Positions 50,503-59,400 of a stretch of DNA of 64,000 bases are shown here, one piece after another (positions within the stretch are counted from its first letter, which is position 1; every line of letters begins with the position of its first letter). The notes beneath the pieces were generated by a model, which ran no database searches, was not told where the DNA came from, and saw nothing but the letters and a program-made list of their open reading frames with translations. The position numbers and the translations under genes were made by a program. Source of the DNA: Gordonibacter faecis (GTDB taxonomy: Bacteria > Actinomycetota > Coriobacteriia > Coriobacteriales > Eggerthellaceae); assembly GCF_030077735.1 (NCBI RefSeq), contig NZ_JASJEU010000008.1, positions 62,001 through 126,000 of the forward strand, given 5' to 3'.

Positions 50503-52095
50503 TTAAGCGAGCGGCCGCCAAACTCTTACGAGGCAGTATTTTTTGGGTTCGCCGTTGAGGGGTTTGTCGTCTATGTTGGCGTAGGTTACTACGACGTTGT
50601 TTGAGCCGGTGGAGGCCAGGTATTCGCCGTAGTCGTCGGCACCGTTTTCGGGTTCAATAAGGAAGTACTGCTTGGTGGCCAGGTCGATGCCGTTCACGGT
50701 GCGCGTGCTTTTCACCATGAACGCGCCGCCGCACCAGGCGGGCGCAGCGGACGGCGTGCGGCTGTAGCAGAACCAGGGCGCGCCGCTGTAATTTCCGTCC
50801 GAAACTCCCTCAAGCGGGGTGTACGTGCCAATGTGTGAGATGCCGTCGCCGTACTGGTACCACGCGTCGAACGAAAACGTGAACCCGGTGTCGCCGTAGC
50901 CGGCCTCCAAGGGGCGCATTGCCCGGGGGAGCACCATGGTGTCGCGCACCTCGCCGGAATCGGCATCCAGAAGCGTGAGCTGGTAATACGTACCGGACGT
51001 GTCCGCGCGCGGCGTGATAACCACGCCGTTGGCCAGTGCGTAGGGCGGCGTGCACAGGCGGCCGTGCGAGGTGTAAGCCACCTCAGCCTCAGCCGCGCCG
51101 AAGGCCGCGCGCTTCACCAGGGAGTCCTCGGTGCTGTACGGGCCATTCACCTTCGGCAGCACCTGCCAAAACGCGTGCGACCCCGCAGCGGCAATGGTAG
51201 GCGTTTCCCAATCGGAGTCGCCCTCGTCCAAAAGCTGCGGCTCGCCCAAGGTACCCCCGCTCAGCCGCGCGGCGTACACGCGCCAAATGCCCTCAAGGAT
51301 GTTGGCCTCGGTCCACACCAGGCCCGAGGCCGTGGCTCGTGCGTCGTACACGTCGAACCCGTCATCCTGACCGACGGCCTGCTCCAGCACGGTGGTCAGA
51401 TCCCCCGAACCCAGCGACAAAATACCCACGTGCACCAGCGGTTTTGCCGTATCGTTGGGAAGCAGGCATGCGGCCACGTCATCACCCGTCGCCCACAGCA
51501 GCGTGCCGTAGGGCAGCTCGTAGCGCCCGGCCAACTCCACGCGCTCAGCCGTGTCGTCCAACTTGGTGAAGGGACTCTCTTCGTCATCAACGGCCAGCGT
51601 GGTCACGTTCGCTTCGGGAACTTCTAGCACGGTGATGTCGCTTGCGGCTTCTTCCTCGCGCTTCTTGAGCAGCACCGAGGCACCGCCGCCTGCGGCCGCG
51701 AGCGCACCCACGCCCAAGGCACCAAACAGGAAGTGACGCCGCGTGAGCAGAATCTCGCCACCTGTGGGGGTAGGAACGCGTACGCCCTGATCAGCGCCAC
51801 TGCTGCCACCGCCACGCTTATGCACGCCACCGGCACCACCGCCGGCCACCGCGCTTCCAGCCTTCTGCTGGGTCCCACCGCGCGTCTTCCGCTTGACCGC
51901 CGCGCGCGTGGAGTTCGATCCCAGGCCAGGGCCACCGCCAAAGCCGCCAACATTTCCGACGTGCCCGCCGCGCGCGTCCTTTTTTCCGCCAGCATACAGG
52001 GCACCGCCAGCCGAACTGCCGCGCCGCTGGGCGCTGCGTTTGGCCGCGCCACCTGACCGGGCGTGGTTGGCATGTGTTGATCTGCGGGTTACCAT
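50503..52095 (-). CDS. Membrane-anchored beta-rich protein with internal Tat-like signal
   Basis: 530 aa, unrecognised. The first 115 residues are Gly/Arg/Lys/Ser-rich and disordered. Then TRRHFLFGALGVGALAAAGG (118-137) forms a Tat-like signal-anchor, followed by a about 385-residue domain rich in beta strands and W/Y residues with repeats of about 50-60 residues (VHVGILSLGSGDLTTVLEQA; IWRVYAARLSGGTLGEPQLL; YYQLTLLDADSGEVRDTMVL; QYFLIEPENGADDYGEYLAS), reminiscent of a beta-propeller. ATG 52095 is chosen over an upstream start that would overlap the divergent response regulator; its ribosome site is weak. Divergent from the response regulator gene. Function unknown. Confidence 0.8.
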   Translation of the reverse strand: MVTRRSTHANHARSGGAAKRSAQRRGSSAGGALYAGGKKDARGGHVGNVGGFGGGPGLGSNSTRAAVKRKTRGGTQQKAGSAVAGGGAGGVHKRGGGSSGADQGVRVPTPTGGEILLTRRHFLFGALGVGALAAAGGGASVLLKKREEEAASDITVLEVPEANVTTLAVDDEESPFTKLDDTAERVELAGRYELPYGTLLWATGDDVAACLLPNDTAKPLVHVGILSLGSGDLTTVLEQAVGQDDGFDVYDARATASGLVWTEANILEGIWRVYAARLSGGTLGEPQLLDEGDSDWETPTIAAAGSHAFWQVLPKVNGPYSTEDSLVKRAAFGAAEAEVAYTSHGRLCTPPYALANGVVITPRADTSGTYYQLTLLDADSGEVRDTMVLPRAMRPLEAGYGDTGFTFSFDAWYQYGDGISHIGTYTPLEGVSDGNYSGAPWFCYSRTPSAAPAWCGGAFMVKSTRTVNGIDLATKQYFLIEPENGADDYGEYLASTGSNNVVVTYANIDDKPLNGEPKKYCLVRVWRPLA

Positions 52096-52246
52096 GGTGT
52101 TTATTGTGTCATTTCCTGCACGGGTTCCAGCCGGTCCAAGGGGAATTGCTACAATAAACGCAAACACGACCTGGGCGCTCGGCAAGGAATGCGCCACGTG
52201 CGCGACCGGGTGCTTTACCAGCTGGCGACGACTTGAGGTGGTATTC

Positions 52247-52957
52247 ATGAGCAACGAAACGCGACGCATACTGCTTGTTGAAGACGAAAAGGCAATCCGC
52301 GATGCCGTAACGGCGTACCTGGAGCGCGAAAACTACTGGGTGACGGCGGTTGGCGACGGCCAGGAGGCGCTCGAGGAATTCTCGAAGCACCACTTCGACC
52401 TGGTCATTCTCGACCTTATGCTGCCCCGCGTACCGGGCGAGCGCGTCTGCCGCGCCATTCGCGACAACTCCGACGTACCTATTATTATGCTCACGGCGAA
52501 GGGCGAAGTGGAAGACCGCATCATCGGCCTGGAACTGGGCGCCGACGACTATTTGGTGAAGCCGTTCAGCCCCCGCGAACTGGTGGCCCGCGCCCGCGCG
52601 CTGCTCCGCCGCGTGCATGCCGACAGCGAACCGCAGCGCGAGGTGCTGGAGTTCGGCGAACTCACCATTGATGTGTCCGGCCACAAGGTGCTGGTCAACA
52701 ACGAGGAAATTGACCTCACGGCCAGCGAATTCAAGCTGCTCACCACGCTGTCGCGCTATCCCGGCCGCGTGTATTCGCGCATGGAGCTGGTGGAGAAGGT
52801 GCTCGGTTACGACTTCGAGGGCTACGAGCGCACCATCGACAGCCACGTGAAGAACCTGCGCGCGAAAATTGGCGACAACCCGCGCAGCCCGAAGTGGCTC
52901 CACACCGTCCACGGCGTGGGTTATCGTTTTGAGGATCCGACCAAGGTTTCGCAATAG
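52247..52957 (+). CDS. OmpR-family response regulator
   Basis: 236 aa. Start ATG 52247 follows GAGGTGG. Receiver domain: Glu12/Asp13, phosphoacceptor Asp56 (LVILDLMLPR), Thr83, Lys105 (YLVKPFSPRE). Winged-helix domain about 130-235 (LTASEFKLLTTLSRYPGRVY, RTIDSHVKNLRAKIGDNPRS, HTVHGVGYRF). Pairs with the histidine kinase 47 bp downstream. Sequence resembles RegX3/MtrA-like envelope or phosphate regulators, but the target is not known. Confidence 0.95.
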   Translation: MSNETRRILLVEDEKAIRDAVTAYLERENYWVTAVGDGQEALEEFSKHHFDLVILDLMLPRVPGERVCRAIRDNSDVPIIMLTAKGEVEDRIIGLELGADDYLVKPFSPRELVARARALLRRVHADSEPQREVLEFGELTIDVSGHKVLVNNEEIDLTASEFKLLTTLSRYPGRVYSRMELVEKVLGYDFEGYERTIDSHVKNLRAKIGDNPRSPKWLHTVHGVGYRFEDPTKVSQ

Positions 52958-53004
52958 GCGCCTTCGGCGTCGAAGTGAACCCCACCGTGCAGGAGGGACG
53001 CAGC

Positions 53005-54615
53005 GTGCAGGATTCGGCGACGACCGGGCCCATCGGCAAGGCGGGGGCGGACGACGCCAACGCGCGCAAGCGTAAACGGTCGGGCTGGGCAGACCTTTCA
53101 TACACCACCCGCGTGACGGCGGCATTCGCCTTCATCGCGGCCATGACCGCGCTGGTGGCCATAGGCGTGGTGTCCTTTGTGTGGGAGCAGCACTTCCAAA
53201 CGTACACGCGCGAAAACATGCAATCGGTGGCCGAAATTACGGCCGCCAACATCGCCGTGAAATACGAGGCTAGCGGCACGTTTGACGAAGCCACACTGGG
53301 CCCGGCGCGCGCCATGATTGAAGTGACGCCGGGTGTGGGCATGCTGGTGATAGACTCCACGAACCCGGAGGCTAACCCACGCGGGCTGACCGTGTTCGAC
53401 TCCACGCTCATCAATGATGACGAAGGCGGCGACGGCAAGGGCACGTCCACCGGCATCAGCAAGGATTTGTCGCTTGCGCCACAGAAGATGGACATGCAAA
53501 ACGCCGCGCAAGCTCCCATTATTGTGCACGATAGGGCCGTGGGCTCCGTGCGCGTGTGGGTGCTGGGTTCCGACACGCTGCTGCGCTCCACCGACGAAGA
53601 ATTCCGCAGCAAGTCCTACCAGGCCATGCTGTTCGCAGCCGCCATGGCCATCTTGCTGGCCTCGTGCATCGGCTTCCTGTTCGCGCGCAACCTGGTGAGT
53701 CCCATCAACCGCATGACGAAAACGGCGAAGGCCATCAAAGAAGGCGACCTGTCGGCGCGCACCGACCTCCATGGTGACGACGAGATAGCCCGCCTCGGCG
53801 AAACGTTTGACGAGATGGCCGACTCGGTAGAGAAGGACCGCGAACTTGAGCGGCGCCTGACTACCGACGTGGCGCACGAGCTGCGTACACCGCTTATGGC
53901 CATCCAGTCCACGGTGGAGGCTATGGTCGACGGCGTGTTCGAAGCCGACTCCGAGCACCTGGAAACGGTAAACTCCGAGGTGCAGCGCTTGAGCCGCCTG
54001 GTAGATTCGCTGTTGAAACTGTCACGTCTGGAAAACCGCGCCAACCCCATGAAGGAAGAGGTCGTGGACGTGGGGCAGCTGATCAGCGGCATTATTGCCA
54101 CGCATGATGCGTTCGTTACCGACTCGGGCCTTTCGCTGGAATACGTTGCCGACGAAGGCGTGCGCGTGCTGGGCGACGCGGACATGATTCGCCAGGCCAC
54201 GGCGAATCTCATCTCGAACGCCGTGCGCTACACGCCCGAGGGCGGCCACATCACCGTCAGCGTGAAGCGCGGCGACATTATGGCCTCCATCGCTGTGCGC
54301 GATACGGGCATCGGCCTCACGCCCGAGGAATGCAAGATGGTGTTCTCCCGCTTCTGGCGTGCCGACGCCGGGCGCAACCGCGAAAGCGGCGGTTTGGGCA
54401 TTGGCCTGGCCGTTGTGAAGGAAATCGTCGACCGTCACGGCGGCTGGGTGCAGGTGGAAGGCCGCAAGGATGAAGGCGCCTGCTTCACCATTCATCTGCC
54501 GCTGTACGACGAGGGCCGGCAGCTCAAGCCGCGCCAGCAAAAGCAGTCGAAGGTGCCCAAGGGTTCAAAGGCCAAAGAAAAGCCGCAAAAGTCCCGAGCC
54601 AAGGGCAGAAAGTAG
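53005..54615 (+). CDS. Sensor histidine kinase
   Basis: 536 aa. GTG start after AGGAGGG. Two membrane helices (about 37-60 and 207-228) enclose an extracellular sensor region of about 145 residues. HAMP (about 229-281), HisKA with phosphoacceptor His291 (TDVAHELRTPLMAIQS), and HATPase_c with N box NLISNAVRYTPEGG, G1 DTGIGLTPEE, F box FSRFWRA and G2 GGLGIGLAVV follow. The C-terminus is a Lys/Arg/Gln/Pro tail. It phosphorylates the adjacent OmpR-type regulator. The ligand is unknown. Confidence 0.95.
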   Translation: MQDSATTGPIGKAGADDANARKRKRSGWADLSYTTRVTAAFAFIAAMTALVAIGVVSFVWEQHFQTYTRENMQSVAEITAANIAVKYEASGTFDEATLGPARAMIEVTPGVGMLVIDSTNPEANPRGLTVFDSTLINDDEGGDGKGTSTGISKDLSLAPQKMDMQNAAQAPIIVHDRAVGSVRVWVLGSDTLLRSTDEEFRSKSYQAMLFAAAMAILLASCIGFLFARNLVSPINRMTKTAKAIKEGDLSARTDLHGDDEIARLGETFDEMADSVEKDRELERRLTTDVAHELRTPLMAIQSTVEAMVDGVFEADSEHLETVNSEVQRLSRLVDSLLKLSRLENRANPMKEEVVDVGQLISGIIATHDAFVTDSGLSLEYVADEGVRVLGDADMIRQATANLISNAVRYTPEGGHITVSVKRGDIMASIAVRDTGIGLTPEECKMVFSRFWRADAGRNRESGGLGIGLAVVKEIVDRHGGWVQVEGRKDEGACFTIHLPLYDEGRQLKPRQQKQSKVPKGSKAKEKPQKSRAKGRK

Positions 54616-54706
54616 CCAAACTGCGCGATAATAAGCGCCGTGAACGAGCGCCGCGCTCCGGGGGCGGAGGCGTAGCGAGCATCTGATGAAAGGACACGTA
54701 CCAACC

Positions 54707-55579
54707 ATGACCGGAATCGACATCAAGCCCGACGCGCAAGGCAAAGTGCGCGATCTCTACGATCTGGGCGACAAGCTGCTGTTGGTGGCCACCGACCGCA
54801 TCTCGGCGTTCGACTACATTTTGGAAGACGAGATCCCGCACAAGGGCGCCGTGCTGACGCAACTGTCGTGCTTCTGGTTTGAGCTGTTGGACGGCGTGGT
54901 GGAGAATCACCTGATCAGCGCCGACGAGGCCGACCTACCCGAGCAGTTCAAGCCTTACGCCGATTACCTGCGCGGTCGCTTCATGCTGGTGAAGAAGGCC
55001 GACATGTTCCCCGCCGAGTGCATCGTGCGCGGCTACCTGGCCGGCAGTGGCCTCAAGGAGTACCAGAAGCAGGGTACGGTGTGTGGCATTCAGCTGCCCG
55101 AGGGCCTGGAGAATTCCTCGAAGTTGCCGGAGCCCATCTTCACGCCGTCCACGAAGGCCGACATTGGCGACCACGACGAGAACATCAGCTTCGAGCGCTT
55201 GGTGGAAATCATCGGCGAAGACGACGCGACGCAGCTGCGTGACCTGGCACTGAAGGTGTACACCACGGCGCGCGACCACGCGGCCGAGCGCGGCGTGATT
55301 ATTGCCGACACGAAGTTCGAGTTCGGGCGCATTGATGGCAAGATTATTCTGGCCGACGAAGTGCTGACGCCCGATTCGTCGCGCTTCTGGCCGGGCGACG
55401 AGTACGCGCCGGGCAAGGATCAGCCCAGCTTCGACAAGCAGTACGTGCGCGACTGGCTCACCGCCAACTGGGATCGTCAGGGCAACCCGCCCCGCCTGCC
55501 CCAGGACGTCATCGAGCGCACCAGCGAGAAGTACATTCAGGCGTACGAGAAGATTACGGGTAGGAAGTTCGCTTACTAG
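54707..55579 (+). CDS. purC: SAICAR synthetase (phosphoribosylaminoimidazole-succinocarboxamide synthase)
   Basis: 290 aa. Motifs GKVRDLYDLGDKLLLVATDR, RISAFDYILEDEIPHKGAVL, ECIVRGYLAGSGLKEYQKQG and IADTKFEFGRIDGKIILADE identify SAICAR synthetase, which joins CAIR and aspartate with ATP in de novo purine synthesis. The length matches single-domain, yeast-like PurC (about 300 aa), longer than the about 240-aa E. coli form. ATG 54707 follows GAAAGGA at a longish distance; the ATG at 54686 overlaps that ribosome site. Confidence 0.95.
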   Translation: MTGIDIKPDAQGKVRDLYDLGDKLLLVATDRISAFDYILEDEIPHKGAVLTQLSCFWFELLDGVVENHLISADEADLPEQFKPYADYLRGRFMLVKKADMFPAECIVRGYLAGSGLKEYQKQGTVCGIQLPEGLENSSKLPEPIFTPSTKADIGDHDENISFERLVEIIGEDDATQLRDLALKVYTTARDHAAERGVIIADTKFEFGRIDGKIILADEVLTPDSSRFWPGDEYAPGKDQPSFDKQYVRDWLTANWDRQGNPPRLPQDVIERTSEKYIQAYEKITGRKFAY

Positions 55580-55591
55580 TAAGTGAGAGTG

Positions 55592-55696
55592 CGCAGGTTG
55601 ACCGTAGGGCAAGGGTTCTCCCCTTGCCGCGAAAGTGCGGTTGACCTGCGTGCTTTTTGACAGACGACGGCAAGGACGGAACCCTTGCCCTACGGA
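55592..55696 (+). repeat. Inverted-repeat element in purC downstream region
   Basis: CGTAGGGCAAGGGTTC (55603-55618) is exactly complementary to GAACCCTTGCCCTACG (55679-55694). Between them is a smaller stem, GCAGGT/ACCTGC (55593-55650), with TTTTT after it. It probably contains the purC terminator and may be a short mobile element; the following gene starts 10 nt after the right arm. Confidence 0.65.
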
Positions 55697-55705
55697 GAGA
55701 TCATT

Positions 55706-56461
55706 ATGTCGCAACGCAATCCTATGAACGACCGCTATCAGACCGACGAGCGCCGCGGGCAAACCCGCAAGAGCGCCGCGGCCATGAAGCCTAAGACGAA
55801 GGCCGCCGCCACGGTGCGCGTGGCTCCGCCGCAAAAGACGAAGCAGCAGAAGAAGGCCGAGAAAAAGGTGGCCCGCGCCAAGCAAGCTGAACTCGACCGC
55901 AAGTATTACAACCCGCCGACGCCCCAGTACAAGCGTCTGCGCAAACTATGGTGGGGCCTGCTCATTGGTGCCATCGCGCTCACGGTGCTGTCCTGGTTCG
56001 GCCGTACGTTCCTACCCGAGGCCGCCACGTACGTCACGCTGGGCTTGGCCTACGCCTGCATCATCGGCGCCCTGTACGTCGACTTCTCCAAGATTCGCAA
56101 GGTGCGCCGCGCGTACCAGGAGGAAATGGAGAACCGCAAGTCCAAGGAGCAGCGCGCGCTGGAGAAGCAGCAGAAGGCCCAGCAGAAAAGCCTCAAAGAG
56201 CAGGAGGCTGACAAGGCTGAGGAAGCTGAGGCCGAAAAGCCCAAGAAGCGCAGCCTGTTCGGCAGCGGTTTCCGCCTGTCAAAGGCCGAGGAAGCCAAGG
56301 TGGAGAAGCAGGCTTCCAAGAAGGGCCAGGCAGATGGCGAGGGCGCGAGCGCTGATGCTGACGCAGGCGCGGACGAGGGCGAGTCTGCGTTCAAGCGCGC
56401 GAAAGCAGATGTCGCCAAGGCCGAGAAGGCCGCCAAGGAGCAATCCCAGCAAGCGAAGTAG
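55706..56461 (+). CDS. Small membrane protein with charged coiled-coil tail
   Basis: 251 aa, unrecognised. A basic N-terminus (about 1-80), two membrane helices (about 82-102 and 112-132; LWWGLLIGAIALTVLSWFGR, YVTLGLAYACIIGALYVDFS), then a 115-residue Lys/Glu/Ala-rich segment predicted as coiled coil (KSKEQRALEKQQKAQQKSLK). CGGAGAG precedes ATG 55706. It lies between purC and purL and is probably co-transcribed with purL (26 bp gap). Its role is unknown. Confidence 0.8.
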   Translation: MSQRNPMNDRYQTDERRGQTRKSAAAMKPKTKAAATVRVAPPQKTKQQKKAEKKVARAKQAELDRKYYNPPTPQYKRLRKLWWGLLIGAIALTVLSWFGRTFLPEAATYVTLGLAYACIIGALYVDFSKIRKVRRAYQEEMENRKSKEQRALEKQQKAQQKSLKEQEADKAEEAEAEKPKKRSLFGSGFRLSKAEEAKVEKQASKKGQADGEGASADADAGADEGESAFKRAKADVAKAEKAAKEQSQQAK

Positions 56462-56487
56462 GCGCGATAAAGGAGAGAGAGGGACTC

Positions 56488-59400
56488 ATGGTTTCCCGTG
56501 TCTATGTGGAGAAGAAGCCCGGCTTCGACGGCGAAGCGCGCGCGCTCGCGCACGAGTTGCGTGACATCCTGGGCATAGAGCACCTTGAGGGATTGCGCCT
56601 GGTGAATCGCTATGACGTGGAGGGTATCTCCGACGAGTTGTTCTCGCAGTGCGTGCCCACGGTGTTCAGCGAGCCACAGTCTGACGTGGCCACGCTGGAC
56701 ATGCCCGACGCGCGCGGAGCGGCGGTGTTCGCGGTGGAGTATCTGCCGGGGCAGTTCGACCAGCGTGCGGACTCTGCCAGCGAGTGCATTCAGCTGATCA
56801 GCCAGGGCGAGCGGCCCGAGGTGCGCAGCGCGAAAGTGTATCTATTGGAAGGCGCCCTCACCGACGAGGACGTGGCCGCCATCAAGCGCTACGTGATCAA
56901 CCCCATTGAGGCGCGTGAAGCGTCGCTTGAGCCGCGCGACACGCTACATATGGAACAGCCCGTGCCCGGCGCGGTGGAAATCATTAGCGGGTTCCTGGAC
57001 TTGGACGAGGCGGGGCTCGCGGCGTTTCTGGACGAGCGCGGCCTTGCCATGGATCTGGCCGACCTCACATTCTGCCAGCAGTATTTCGCCGAGGAAGGGC
57101 GCTGTCCCACCATCACCGAAATCAAGATGATTGACACGTACTGGTCCGACCACTGCCGCCACACTACGTTCGGCACCGTGCTGGACGACGTGGTGATTGA
57201 GGACGAGGCCGTGCAGAGAGCGTTCGAGCGCTATTTGGAAATGCGTCACGATCTGGGCCGCGACGAGAAGCCGGTGTGCCTCATGGACATGGGCACCATC
57301 GGCGCGCGCTGGCTGAAGGCGCAGGGTACGCTGACCGGGCTCGACGAGTCCGAAGAAATCAACGCCTGCACCGTGAAGGTGAAGGTTGACGTGAACGGCG
57401 AGGAGCAGGATTGGCTCTACCTGTTCAAGAACGAGACGCACAACCACCCCACCGAGATTGAGCCGTTCGGCGGCGCGGCCACCTGCGTGGGCGGCGCCAT
57501 TCGCGACCCCTTGAGCGGTCGCAGCTATGTGTATCAGGCTATGCGCGTGACGGGTGCGGCTGACCCGCTGGTTCCTGTGAGTGAGACGCTGCCCGGCAAG
57601 CTGCCGCAGCGCAAGCTGGTAACCACGGCCGCAGCGGGCTACTCGTCGTACGGCAACCAGATTGGTCTGGCAACAGGCCAGGTGAACGAGCTGTATCACC
57701 CGGGCTATGCCGCTAAGCGCATGGAAATTGGCGCGGTGGTGGGTGCCACGCCAGCCGACCACGTGCGTCGCGAAACGCCGGCGCCGGGCGACGTGATTGT
57801 GCTGTTGGGCGGACGCACCGGACGCGACGGCATCGGCGGTGCGACGGGTTCGTCGAAGGCGCACAAGATGGGCTCGCTTGAGAGTTGCGGCGCGGAGGTG
57901 CAGAAGGGTAACGCGCCTGTTGAGCGCAAGATTCAGCGCCTGTTCCGCCGCGGTGACGCGTGTCGTCTCATCAAGCGCTGCAACGATTTCGGCGCGGGCG
58001 GCGTATCCGTGGCCGTGGGCGAGTTGGCCGACGGCCTGCACATCGTGTTGGACCGCGTGCCGAAAAAGTACGATGGACTGGACGGCACCGAGCTGGCTAT
58101 TTCTGAGAGCCAGGAGCGCATGGCCGTGGCGCTAGCGGCCGAGGACGTGGATACGTTCATTGGCTACGCGCATGAGGAAAACCTTGAGGCCACGCCCATT
58201 GCGACGGTTACCGAAGAGCCGCGCGTGCGCATGGAGTGGAACGGCGACACCATCGTGGATGTCAGTCGCGCCTTCCTCAACAGCAACGGCGCGCCGAAGC
58301 ACCAGGTGGTGCGCGTGGTGCCGGGTGGTACCTACGAGCGCACGTGGGAGGGCGACACGCTGGCCGAGCGCATGGGCGCGCTGGTGAGCGACCTCAATGT
58401 GTGCTCGAACAAGGGTCTGTCCGAGCGCTTCGACTCCACCATTGGCGCGGCTACGGCGCTCATGCCGTTTGGCGGCTCGCGCCAGCTAACGCCCGCGCTG
58501 GCCATGGTGGCGAAGTTGCCCGTGTTTGGCGAAACCACCACTGTGAGTGGCATGGCCTGGGGTTTCAACCCCTACCTCACCGAGGCCGACCCGTTTGTGG
58601 GATCGTACGTGGCCGTGGTTGAGAGCGTGGCGAAGCTGGTGGCCGCGGGCTTTGCGCGCGAGGACATGTACCTCACATTCCAGGAATACTTCGAGAAGTT
58701 GCGCGACGAGCCCGAGCGCTGGGGCAAGCCGGCCGCGGCCGTGCTGGGCGCGCTGATGGCTCAGGTGGACTTGGGCGTGGGCGCTATCGGCGGCAAGGAC
58801 TCCATGTCCGGCAGCTTCGAGCAGCTGGATGTGCCACCGACGCTGGTGTCGTTCGCGACGGCCGTGGGGTCGGTGGAGCGTGTGACGTCGCCCGAGTTCA
58901 AGCAGGCCGGCAGCCGCGTGGTGCGCATTGCGCCCGCGAGCTATAACGGCGTGTTGCCCGATGCCGCAGGGCTGTTGGAAGCGAGTGCGCTGGTGGAGCG
59001 CTTGATTAGCGATGAGTTGGCACTGGCTGTATCCACCCCAGGCTACGGCGGCACCGCCGAAGCCCTGTTCAAGATGTGCGTAGGCAACGGCATCGGCGTG
59101 CGTTTGACCGATGGCATGGAAGCCGACGACCTCTTCGCGCCCGCGTACGGCAGCTTCCTGATTGAGATGCCTGCGTGCGCTGAACTTCCTGAGTCGTCGG
59201 ATGCCGTGCGCATTGACGAGCTGGGCGAGACAACCGAAGCCTACGAGTTTGTAGCCTGCGACGAAACCCTCAACCTGGCCGAACTGCAAGAAACATGGGA
59301 AGCCAAGCTTGAACCCGTGTTCCCGTATCGCTCGAAAGATACTCGTTCGGAAGCGAGCGCAAGCAACACCCCCTGTCATCCTGAGCGGAGCGAAGCGGAG

